Source of the DNA: Debaryomyces hansenii CBS767
Taxonomy: Eukaryota > Ascomycota > Pichiomycetes > Serinales > Debaryomycetaceae
Length of the DNA stretch: 64,000 nt
Reading direction: 5' to 3'
NCBI RefSeq assembly: GCF_000006445.2
Contig: NC_006044.2
Coordinates: forward strand, 186,001-250,000
A model generated the notes under the pieces. It had not been told where the DNA came from, did no database searches, and saw only the letters and a list, made by a program, of their open reading frames with translations. Position 1 is the first letter of the stretch. Every line of letters begins with the position of its first letter. Of the stretch, positions 39,293 to 49,600 are shown piece after piece. The position numbers and the translations under genes were made by a program.

Positions 39293-41425
39293 TCACCAGT
39301 TTTGGACTTGTTCAAATAACTCAACCCGCGTGGTTGTGCTAAGGTTGTCGGCTACCGACTTTCTAATATCGTCACACATGGAACCATGCGCACATGAAAC
39401 AAATGCAATGGAACCATTGGCCTCGTTGATTTCTTCTTCGATTAAGTGGTTGATTGAAGGCCTTCCTTCCCTGAATTGGACGAAAGATAATTTTGTCTTC
39501 AAGTCGTGAACATAGTCGCTGGAGACTTCGTTATCACTCAAGTTGTTTTCATCTTTTTCGTTCTTTTCATCGATAGATTTGTTGGAATCGCTTGAATCAC
39601 TTATTTGGCCTATTGGTGCCGCCAAACCGGCATCAGGTTGTGTCACGTATATCACTGGCTCAACAATGGTGCCTTCAAACTTTAACAATTCTTCGTAGAA
39701 CCAATCGATAGACTTGTAATGACGAATAACCCAGTAAAATCTGACTCTTTGTCTGTCAACGGATCTTCTGGCCAAATCCATAGCTTCATAGTACATACCG
39801 GGGATACCATTGGCACTAACAAGGAATGCAGCGGTATCATACTTATCAATAGGGATTCTTTGGCCATATGGCCCTTCAACTAAAACCTTCATTTGTGTCT
39901 TATGGTCTGGTTGCTTGGCCAAATATTGGTACAAGCCATGTGTGACACCACCTTTAACCTTCAAGTAAAAAGTGATGGTATTATTTTCGACAGCTGAATC
40001 GACAATAGTGAAAGGGTGTGATTGCCAGAAGCAGGTTGGTCTCAAAAAATGAATGAATGCATGACAACCTGGAAATGGTTTCCAGAAAGCAGGTCTAGGT
40101 ACAGTAACTTTGAGTGTTTCATTGGCTTTTAATTCAACATGAGCAAGTTGAACCCCAAAGGCGGCAAGACGTACAATTCTTACAACTCTATCGAATACCC
40201 ATATGGCCACCGCAGCATAAAAGAACTGTTGGTAACCTTCTTCCTCGACATGTCTCCAACCTCCGATAATAAAGAGAACAGCTAAAATAATATGTGCAAA
40301 GACAAATAACTCGTAGTTCTTTTTTCTGAAAACCAACAAAGAATGGAAGCACATAATACTTGCTGCCACAAGAGAAACATATCCCCATCTAACATATTCT
40401 TTAGCATTACGGGTGTCGTATTTTAAAGGATTGATACCTTTAGCGTTGTACGTCATACCAACAGCATGAATCATAACTAAAAGAAATGTAACACGGGAAA
40501 CCCATCTGTGAATTGCAATAAATCTTGAGTATGACCATCCTGAAATCCATTGCATGAAATTATTTCTACCAGCAAACAAAATTAAAGTAGGAATCAAAAA
40601 TAATGACATGATTCCCGTTCTGTCAGCTATTTTACGACCAATTTCAGCTGATTCTGATTTTGGCCAGTATAAATTTGGATCATCATGATTGTACAAACAT
40701 ACGTTGAAAGCAAGGGCCAAGATATACCAAATAAAAATCAAAATTGATTCTAATCTTGTCGGAACAACCCATTGGAAGATTTTCAAAAACGACACATGTT
40801 CAGCATGAGCCTTTCTTCCTAATGCAGGCAAAGATATATATTTTCTAAAGCTATTCGTAAATGAACCCTTCAATCCTTTAACAACCCCTGGGAAAAGGAA
40901 ATGGATATAATTGCAAATACCTGCAACAAACATAACAACGAACCAGTATGCAACTAAAGCAACACCAAACCAAGTAGCATAATTATAATTATAGAAACGG
41001 CCAATACCCGAGCGATAACCAGCGTCAATACTCTTCTGCGAAAGTAAAGCTGGCTTATAGTATAGCTCTGTCAAGTTGAAGTTAGGATCAGCAGTGACAT
41101 TAGTTAAATATTTGGTCGCATTCGAATAAGCCAGGTAAAGATCTTCTTCTGTTAATCCATATGACTCACAAGACTTGAGGAATGCTTTAACGCCTTCTCT
41201 TTGGGGGATTTGTTTCAAGCAGTGTGCCATGGTACCTAATGCCTGTTGGTTGTCAACATTACAGAATCCAACGGCATCTGTTTCTTCGAAAAATAAAGCA
41301 ACCTTTTCAATTACTGATTCACAAACTAAGAGAGCAATATCTGACTTGTGGTATACGAGTTCACCATCAGCTAATACGCCTGCAAAGAAGCATGTACCAG
41401 CCAAAAAAGAACTAAGGGAAACCAT
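39293..41425 (-). CDS. Ferric/cupric reductase, FRE family
   Basis: Encodes 710 residues. A signal peptide (MVSLSSFLAGTCFFAGVLADG) precedes an extracellular Cys-containing domain, then the ferric-reductase membrane domain at about residues 155-430 with heme-binding histidines in AIHRWVSRVTFLLVMIHAVG and around FAHIILAVLF. The FAD-binding motif HPFTIVD follows, and the NADPH region includes GPYGQ and FVSCAHGSMCDDIRKSV near the end; the C-terminus VELFEQVQNW is typical. It reduces Fe(III) or Cu(II) at the cell surface for high-affinity uptake. An acidic Ser/Asn/Asp-rich insert (about 605-645) lies between the FAD and NADPH parts. The family has many paralogues here, so no symbol is given. An iron-GATA site lies upstream. 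Confidence 0.93.
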   Translation of the reverse strand: MVSLSSFLAGTCFFAGVLADGELVYHKSDIALLVCESVIEKVALFFEETDAVGFCNVDNQQALGTMAHCLKQIPQREGVKAFLKSCESYGLTEEDLYLAYSNATKYLTNVTADPNFNLTELYYKPALLSQKSIDAGYRSGIGRFYNYNYATWFGVALVAYWFVVMFVAGICNYIHFLFPGVVKGLKGSFTNSFRKYISLPALGRKAHAEHVSFLKIFQWVVPTRLESILIFIWYILALAFNVCLYNHDDPNLYWPKSESAEIGRKIADRTGIMSLFLIPTLILFAGRNNFMQWISGWSYSRFIAIHRWVSRVTFLLVMIHAVGMTYNAKGINPLKYDTRNAKEYVRWGYVSLVAASIMCFHSLLVFRKKNYELFVFAHIILAVLFIIGGWRHVEEEGYQQFFYAAVAIWVFDRVVRIVRLAAFGVQLAHVELKANETLKVTVPRPAFWKPFPGCHAFIHFLRPTCFWQSHPFTIVDSAVENNTITFYLKVKGGVTHGLYQYLAKQPDHKTQMKVLVEGPYGQRIPIDKYDTAAFLVSANGIPGMYYEAMDLARRSVDRQRVRFYWVIRHYKSIDWFYEELLKFEGTIVEPVIYVTQPDAGLAAPIGQISDSSDSNKSIDEKNEKDENNLSDNEVSSDYVHDLKTKLSFVQFREGRPSINHLIEEEINEANGSIAFVSCAHGSMCDDIRKSVADNLSTTTRVELFEQVQNW

Positions 41426-42135
41426 TAATCTTTATTGTTCAGTTCTTACCGAGCTTTAAATAAGTGGTTTAATCAAGGAGAACCTATCTATTTAAATACC
41501 TTTCATTGTGCCCAACGTAATTAATTTATATATGCCTTACGTGCTTGCTGATTGATTAATAAGGTGTCAACAATTGCCAAAATTGACAAATTCAACCAAC
41601 CATGCATAAATTTCCGTGTTTTGCAGAACTTTACTCCTGAAGAAATAAAAAAGAATAATCAGATAACAGTAGCTCATGTATAAGGCAGACCAATGTAGTA
41701 ATTAAAAAATTTTCTCCCGAATTATAGACAGTATGTGCGTCTTGAAATATGAGCAGCAAAGCTTTTATCTCCCAAATCAATAAATCCATCATCATTTCGT
41801 ATAGCACAAGGTTCTGGAAAACCAACAGATTGTAGAATGATTTCAGTATGGGGATAGTCATTATTGAATCAGCTAATCAGAGACAAGACATTTGTCCTGC
41901 TTTGTTCAACTATTTTTGGTTTTAAACTATAATAACATCTGTATGCGTTCACATCAACGGCCTGGCTTATAATTATGTAATACACTACAGCAAATAGGAA
42001 GTGCTTTATTCCTTCCAAAATTTGCCAAACAATGCGCAATGATGCATAGTATCTGTACCTATACTTCAAGCAAATATTGACAGCCAATAAAATGCGAATT
42101 TTAAATCTCGGATTCAAGAACAATAGACACTTGCA
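41426..42135 (-). other. Ferric reductase promoter region, 0.7 kb
   Basis: Contains the Sfu1/Fep1-type GATA word at 41658-41666 and CCAAT at 41690-41694 and 42084-42088. Minus-strand ATG frames at 41631-41861 and 41869-42123 lack similarity to anything I know and look like AT-rich chance frames. The right end carries the 3' flank of the next minus-strand gene. Confidence 0.5.
41658..41666 (+). promoter_or_regulatory. Iron-responsive GATA site (ATCAGATAA)
   Basis: ATCAGATAA matches the ATC(A/T)GATAA consensus bound by the fungal iron repressors Fep1, Urbs1, SreA and C. albicans Sfu1. It is 233 bp upstream of the ferric reductase ATG, which fits iron repression of that gene. Confidence 0.6.
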
Positions 42136-42729
42136 TTATGTACTCGCATACTTATTATCAGATAAATCAATGTTAGCCACCATTTGTTCTAGTTCACGTT
42201 GCTCTTCATTCAAAAATGCGTCTAATTCGGTCTCATATATATCTCTTGGCAGGCATTTTATTATGTGCGATTCCAATTCGTTTTCCTGGTCGATTAATTC
42301 ATCGATGTCTAGAACCTCGTAAAGCTCGTTGGCCTCTTTTTCTAATTCCAACTTATAATCTTCGTACGCCTGTCTGTCAACCATTTTTTCACGATTCATG
42401 CCTAATTTGTCCTGTCTATGTCTATCTCTAATTTCCCGTAATCTGTCATGCTTATTTCTCTTATTTATGATCGCGGTTCTGCTATGTTGATTTGGATGGT
42501 GGTATTGGCTACTTCGGCGGTGTTCATGATCCTGGGAATTTTTGATGGGCGAAGACAATGGATACTGTACTCTATGTGAACGATTTTGTTGATGTTGATG
42601 TAGGTCTTCAAGTATATCCATATCGTAGCTTGCGGACGCATCTGACGGTTTGATTGGCGAACTAAACGGCTTTCTCGACGACATTGATTGAGATCGTGAG
42701 GTTCCTCTATTATGCTGTGAAGAATCCAT
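42136..42729 (-). CDS. Unrecognised charged coiled-coil protein with two CDK consensus sites
   Basis: Encodes 197 residues; I do not recognise it. The N-terminal half is Ser/His/Gln/Arg-rich and contains two copies of SSPIK (in KPFSSPIKPSD and YPLSSPIKNSQD); SPIK is a full CDK consensus (S-P-x-K). The middle (about 85-118) is very basic (NKRNKHDRLREIRDRHRQDK). The C-terminal ~75 residues are acidic and helical, likely coiled coil (LELEKEANELYEVLDIDEL, NEEQRELEQMVANIDLS). There is no signal peptide or membrane segment. It is divergent from NAT4 across 171 bp. The clear domain structure and absence of stops over the whole length support a real gene; a nuclear, cell-cycle regulated role is only a guess. 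Confidence 0.75.
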   Translation of the reverse strand: MDSSQHNRGTSRSQSMSSRKPFSSPIKPSDASASYDMDILEDLHQHQQNRSHRVQYPLSSPIKNSQDHEHRRSSQYHHPNQHSRTAIINKRNKHDRLREIRDRHRQDKLGMNREKMVDRQAYEDYKLELEKEANELYEVLDIDELIDQENELESHIIKCLPRDIYETELDAFLNEEQRELEQMVANIDLSDNKYAST

Positions 42730-42900
42730 GTATACTGCTATCGTATGCTAAGGTATACAATTCTTCGATGAGTTCTAAAATACGTCATTCTGTAGATCAT
42801 CTACTACTTAACGGTTTTGCTACGCGTATAAAAACAAGGTAGTGCAATGCGAATTATTTGATGATTTTCACTATAGTCTTGAATAACTACTTCTATTAAC

Positions 42901-43608
42901 ATGCTGTACGATCCGATAGACGTAAGTGATGAATCATCCTTTGATGAGGATGATGAGGTGTTTATGAAAGAAATTTCGGAAAGCGTAGCCTCAGTCATTC
43001 CTGAAATATTCCCTACCGAAATCCAAATTGTTCTGACCAAAGGACATTGCCAATTACATTATGGTCCGATTCATAAGATGCCCAAGGATGTCCTAGTGGA
43101 ATGCTTACTGTTGGTAGAATCCAACTTGAAATCATTCTATATAAAGCGCCACGGATTGGGATGGAAGTCCGATAAACTCAAGGAAATGCAAGAAACTGGA
43201 TTGATTTATGTTTGGTACACTGATTCGAATAACAAATTGATAGGGTTTATTTCATTTATGTTATCCTACAGTGACCAGTACAAAGTACTCTATCTATATG
43301 AAATACATGTGGCTCGAGAGTATCATTCGATGAAAATAGGTTCTCAGTTGATTGATAAGTTGCATGAATTTTCTTATTACTTAAAGACGATAGTTCCAAA
43401 AAAGCCTGAATACCGTAATTTCAATAACGATGGGACAAGCTTAACTGTTTTCAGTGATAACTCTATGGCCTTGCAATGGTACTATAAATTAGGGTATCAG
43501 CTAACTATAGATTCCCCAACCGATAAGGTTTTGAGAAATACGGTAGTAAAGCCTGAATACTACTTACTTATTCGCTTCAATCATGGCCTTCCTAATACGC
43601 ATACTTAG
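42901..43608 (+). CDS. NAT4: Histone H4/H2A N-alpha-acetyltransferase (NatD)
   Basis: Encodes 235 residues (S. cerevisiae Nat4 285). The GNAT core is visible: HGLGWKSDKLKEM, LIGFISFML, the strand LYLYEIHVAREYH that leads into the acetyl-CoA loop, then SMKIGSQLIDKLHEF, and the C-terminal NSMALQWYYKLGYQ, typical of NatD. NatD acetylates the N-terminal Ser of histones H4 and H2A. The acetyl-CoA loop lacks the usual first Gly of [QR]-x-x-G-x-[GA]; it reads H-S-M-K-I-G. The N-terminal 30 residues are acidic (DESSFDEDDE). The second codon is CTG. It converges with SEC16, the stops 63 bp apart. Confidence 0.85.
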   Translation: MLYDPIDVSDESSFDEDDEVFMKEISESVASVIPEIFPTEIQIVLTKGHCQLHYGPIHKMPKDVLVECLLLVESNLKSFYIKRHGLGWKSDKLKEMQETGLIYVWYTDSNNKLIGFISFMLSYSDQYKVLYLYEIHVAREYHSMKIGSQLIDKLHEFSYYLKTIVPKKPEYRNFNNDGTSLTVFSDNSMALQWYYKLGYQLTIDSPTDKVLRNTVVKPEYYLLIRFNHGLPNTHT

Positions 43609-43671
43609 TACAAGTGTATATTTAAACGAATAAAGATATTGATATAGCTGATTTTTGCGTAGAAATACTGT

Positions 43672-46600
43672 TTACTTTTGATCTAACAAGTTAACATAAC
43701 CACGACGAGGACCCTTCTTAGTCTTACGTCCAGACGATGGTCCTCCACCAAGTGATAAAAGATCATCTAATCCTGCATTTGCTAAACTTGGACCCGCAGG
43801 TGGTGGTGGACCTGATTGCGATGGTCTTGACTGTGATGGCCCTAACAGTGGTGCACTATTCAGAGAATTTGACGCTGGTGGAGCCATATCTTGTTTGGCA
43901 GGGCCAAGTGGTGTACTCGAACTTGATGGCTTACTTATACTACTACTTGAACCTTCAGTTGGCTTTTTCTTAGCTGCTGGTGGTGGTGGAGGGGCAGATG
44001 ATTTTAATTGTTCTTCGAGTGGGATACTTTTATCGATCCACCTCTTCAACTTTTCATCGTAAACAAATTTATTTTTTTCTCCTAACTTAGCTCTAATAGC
44101 CTTTGGTTTATCATCATTCTTCCTTGCTAAGAAACCGGGCCACCAGGTTTGGTTTCTCTGCGAAGCTACTGCATCTTGTCTTTGTTTGGCTCTATCTGCT
44201 TCAATTCTCGCTTGGCGTTCTTGTTCTTCTTTCTTTCGCTTTTCTTTCTTCAGTGACTCATCTTCTGAATCTTCATCTTCTTCTTCATCAACAACAGGTA
44301 TATACTCTTTGACGGTATCATCTTGTACCTCATATTGTTGATATAATGCGGATTGTTGCGATTGGGATAATCTAGAAGAAAATAATCCTCCAGGGCCACC
44401 TATAACAGAATTAGCCCTCGTCGTCAAGTCTGGCGATCCAGGTATTGGGAAATCTCCAAAGCTGCTATCGACTCCAAAATTAGAGGTTCTTCTAGATTTA
44501 TTTTCGCCCTCTTGATAAGGATGGAACATTGATTCTTTCTCATTCGTTCTGAATGAATTGTTTAAATTTGAAGCGGGAACATTTGCGTTAGGAGTATGAA
44601 GACTACTCGTTTCAAAGTCATGATCGTTTATATTTTCGCCATCAAAACTTTCATCTACGTTAATATTCCTCGACTGTGACGTCGATGCAACTTTAGGTGG
44701 TTCAGGATAAATATATGAGTTAGTTTTTGAAGCCTCTTCCTTGGTATCAATACTTTCTTGGTTCGGGGCCTCTTTCACTTCATTCCTATCATGAAGAGTT
44801 TCAGTATCATTAATCTCTGTTTTTTTAGGAACTTTGTATCCGCCGTAGTTGAAGATATCATTATAAGAAATATCCGAAGGTGTGTCAACTAGCATGCTAG
44901 TGTTTTCTTTCTTTGAAGTATATTTGTCACTTGATTGTGGCCCATATTTATTGTTTCCACCACTTCTAGATGCAACGGCGCCTGGTGCATATGGATTAGC
45001 CCTGGCCCTCGCTTTCTTAGGTGCGACGCTAGAAGATGCAATATTTGGTTTAGAATGGCCTTTAGGCGGTGGAGCCTGAGGTAAAGTCAGGTCCTCGACG
45101 GTGGAGTGACCTTCTTCCAGTGGCATTGTTAATGAATTAGAACTATCTCTAAGTTCTGAAGACTTCTCTGATTCCCTCGATTCAGTAATAGTTTCAGGTA
45201 CATTTTCAGTGTCCCTCTTCAAACTCAGGTGTGTATCCGGCGCAATTGGATTATCACTCGCTGGCTTTGGCATCGACTTAAATTCAGATGGATAATCCAA
45301 ACTTATATCGCTTTGAAGCGACGACGTATGTTTATGTCCAGAAATTGGATTTGAATTAACATGACTTTCAGAAAAAGAATTTGAAATAGATGGTCTTTTT
45401 ACGGAAGTCAAAGGATTCGCATTTACGCCTGATATTCCCATATGTAACGACTGGTGTGATGCTATTGACAGGCTTGAAAATTGTGCTGACGGATTCATAT
45501 AAGGCAAGCTGCCATTATTATTGGAGTAAACTTTCTGTGGGTTAGCTGAATATTTCGATGGAGCCTTTATGTTTTCGCTCTGGCCCTGATTCATTGGTAG
45601 ATATTGTGATGACGAATTGTTAGGTGCCATTCGTGATTGCTGCAAGGATTCATAAACAGGATTTCCAACTTGCTGCTGAGATGAAAACAGTTGATCATTT
45701 CGAGTAAGAGTTGGCTTCGGAGTTACCTGGGAAGACGATGGAGCATACTTTTGTATAGATGTTGTACTATTGTTTGAGTAAAGTGATGGTGGCGGTCTAC
45801 TATGGGACATGCCATTCAGCTTCAATACCGAATTCTCAGACGAAGTTCCCGGAGCAGAATTGGTAGTTACCAAAGGATCTCTTATGTGATCAGGGCGAAC
45901 TTGTGGCAGAGTCTGTGGGTAGTGATTATTCAAGGACGTGATATCTAGCGATGATGGCGCTCTTGAAACTGCTGGACTAAACTTGCTGAATGTACCGTTT
46001 TCACCAGATTTTGCCTTAGATTCGTCACCTCCAATAAATTTATCAAGTTGGTCCCACATTTTATCAAGAGTCAACTTTTTACTTCCAAACCAGCCCAGAT
46101 CACTTGCACCGGACTGTGAAATCCTCATTAATAAATTTTGAAATTCTTGAAATGCAACTGGATTGAAAAATGACGATCTTCCAGTGGCCTTGATAATACT
46201 ACTTATTGCGTCACAGTATTTTTGAGACTCTGTGAACAAACCGTAATCAGCCAACACTTGTGCATGCTTCAATTTAAGCGGAAGTAAATGAGCGAACCCT
46301 GTTGGAGGAATATTAGTTGTACTTAATTGCATTGCATACTCATATGTTTCTGAATATGCAAACGAGTGGCTTCCAAAACCAATAACTGAGAATAAGATAC
46401 CATTAGCTTGGGATGGAATACTAGATAAAGGAAGTCCCGCCAAAATAAGACAAATTTGGCTAGCAATTATTTGTCCTGATAATGCTAGAAGCTTACTAAA
46501 TTCACATAAAAATTCATGCCCATGTTGAGGTTTGTTGATAACTACCAACGACACGAGTTCTCTCCAGTTTTGAATAAACCATTCTCCCTCTGCTTGTACA

Positions 46601-49600
46601 TTGGTTATATCATCAATTGCACTCTTGAAGTTCCCAGCAAATAGTTTTAACATAATTGGCATTAAATGATGAACCTTACTTTGAGATTTCTGGAACGGGA
46701 AAGTTGTCCTTGCATAATCCGAGGCAACTTTTCCAAACTTTTCAGGGCCCTCAAAGCGAGCTATCATTAATCCAAGAGCCCAGTCTCCTTTCGATAAACA
46801 GAATTCCAAGGCTTTTTCTGTATTACCTATTTGTAATAAACTCCAAATGATATTAATGCCTGTGTTATCTAACCTATATGCATTGGCTAAGGTAGATATT
46901 GGATTCATATCCATATGAGTATTATCATTAGCATAATCTACACTTGGGTTGAGAACAGCACATGCGGCCTTTGTAAAATCATCAGATTTACAGTCACCAT
47001 TGAATCTAACAAGTGCTAATAAAATTTGAGAAACAAGAACTTCATCTTGCTTCATGCCTGTATTGTTTTGAATTAAAAATTCATTGTATGATTCCAACCA
47101 TTTTTCCACATCCTTCTTCTTGGTTTTTAACTTATTAAATGGACCTGGAAAAGTTGATAAATAATGGCTATCCTTCAAAACATACTTTATATCAGTTACA
47201 TTTACAGATTCCGAAGTACGATTGTATGTGTTCGTAACTGCTGATGGTATCAAATAAGCTATGTTCTTAGAACTACTCCAATTAAATATTGGAAATTGAC
47301 GTTGAAGTAAAGCATTAGGGTTTTCTACCTTTGGCGCAGTTTGTTCTTTGTGGTAAAAATTTGATTTAACATTAGAAACTCCACGCCTTCTTCCATGAAT
47401 AGAATTGTTCATAACGGCAGGAGGGGCAGTAGGACTAGCCGTGTTCGGCATCATGATGCCATGCGATATACCTTGCTGAGCGTTGGGAACATTGATAGAT
47501 GCCGGTGCGTATGGGTTCACCTCTTTGCTCTTAGCTCCTATTAAAGAGCTTGCGCGGGACAGTGTCCTCTTATGGCTGCTTGGCGCATAAGGCCCAGCGT
47601 TTGGAACGTAAGGACTAGTAGCACTTTGGGCTCCTTGGACTTTAGGTAAAGCTGTATTAATGAGGTTTGGTGATGGGTTAGAAATTTTACGCGATGGAGC
47701 ATACGAATTTGTATTCTGCCCTAAATTTTGATTTTGCATATTAGGGAATGGTTGTGGTTGAGCATGAGGCAATACATTATTATTACCTGTGATCTGTGAT
47801 GGTGGAGGTGGTGCAACCATGCCAGCTGGTAAATGTGAACCCCCTCTATTGTTTGTAACTTGGGGCATGCCTGGCGGCTGAGCATAATTCATTGGGGGAG
47901 AAACAACTGTGTTCATAGCTGGTTTAGCATATGGATTAACCACAGGCTTTTGTAATTGTGGTTGAGCAGGATTCACTGTAGGGGAAATGCTCTGACTCAT
48001 TTGCGACCTGGGTAAAGCGGCTCTTGCTGGTTTAACCGGTTGTTTCTGAACTGGGATTGGTAGATCCTCAAAAAATGATTTCTTTTGTAGTCCTTGGGTT
48101 GACACAGCAGCCGACAATGGTTGAGACATTGTAGCTTGCTTTTCATTGGGGACAGGTACACTGCCTACAGCATTCATGGACGGAGAGTGTAACTTAGGAG
48201 GCATACTGGCAACTGGTGGGGAGTTATGATTTGAAGAACCAGGTGCATACTTATTCGTAGATCTTGCAGCAGGTTTAAATTTATGAGCTATCAAGCTATC
48301 TGGGAAATCGTAGGCATCATTCTTTTTTTTGTTCATGGCCGACCCCTTAGGTTTCTCCTGTGTTGGTACAACTGGGGTGGTTGATGGATTCGTTGTCGAA
48401 GGTAAATATGTTTGTTTATTTGACTTTGACTTTAAAGTCTGAGTTTGACTTGTGGTATCATCTTCCAAGAACTCGTCATCTAGAAGGTCATCATCCATCT
48501 CCAAAAAATCAAGAGATTTGTTTTGAGTCTCGAATTTATCACTGTCCTTATTTTCCGGTGCACTATTATCTGGAGGAAATTTGAATGGGTCACTTTTGTT
48601 GTCAGATGATCCTACTTCTTGAAGGAAATCATGGTCATCATTTTGGAACAAATCATCAAAATGATCTGTATCTTGTGGTCTATGTATATCCAGGTTTTCA
48701 GTGGTTTTTTCATTTTCTCCCTTAGGGACATTTTTAGATTGCAATGCAAGTTTATTTTCTTCAGAATGAGAAATGTCGGTTTGTGTAGTGGAATAGTTTC
48801 TCATATCCTGAGAAGTATCCTGGTCTTGAGACGATGGTTGTGCTGATGGAGTATTCTCTGATGAATCGAGTAGAACCTCGTCTGTGTCCTTTGATTCTTC
48901 CTGCTTTTGTATCTCCTTTAGGAAGTCAATATTGTGACTGCCACCAAACAAGTCATCTACGTTGGTGGAATCATTCGACTCCTTATTTTCAGGGTCTTCT
49001 TGCGATGCGGGGACGTCATTGTTTATATCAGATTCCCATGGAAGCTTATCATCTTCTGCTTGAGATGAGGGAGCATCATTTGTATTAGAGTCCCATGGAA
49101 GATTACCATCGCCTGCTTGAGATGAGGGAGCATCATTTGTATTAGAGTCCCATGGAAGATTATCATCGCCAGCTTGAGATGAGGGAGCATCATTTATATC
49201 AGATTCCCATGGAAGCTTATCATTGTCTGCTTGAGATGAGGGCGCATCATTTTTATTAGATTCCCATGGAAGATTATCATCATTTTTCGAAGCTTCATCA
49301 GAAGACCCTTGTTCCCAGGGAATTGGATCTGCAGTTTTATTGTCGGAATTCGTATCTTCCGTCTCCCATGGTAACTTAGCGTCGGTCAGTGTTTCAGGTC
49401 CCCATGGTAAACTATCAATTTTTGCCTCTGATGCATCCGACACTTTTGGTGTCTGGTCTTTTCCCGCTTTGTCTGCCGAAGTCAAGTCTTCCTGAGCCGG
49501 ATCGAAATCCTTCGTTTCTTCTTTGTCCGCTTCTGTCTGGGGAATATACTCCTGCAATTCGCTTTTACGTTTGTCTCCAACCAACGTGATCGGATCGTGA

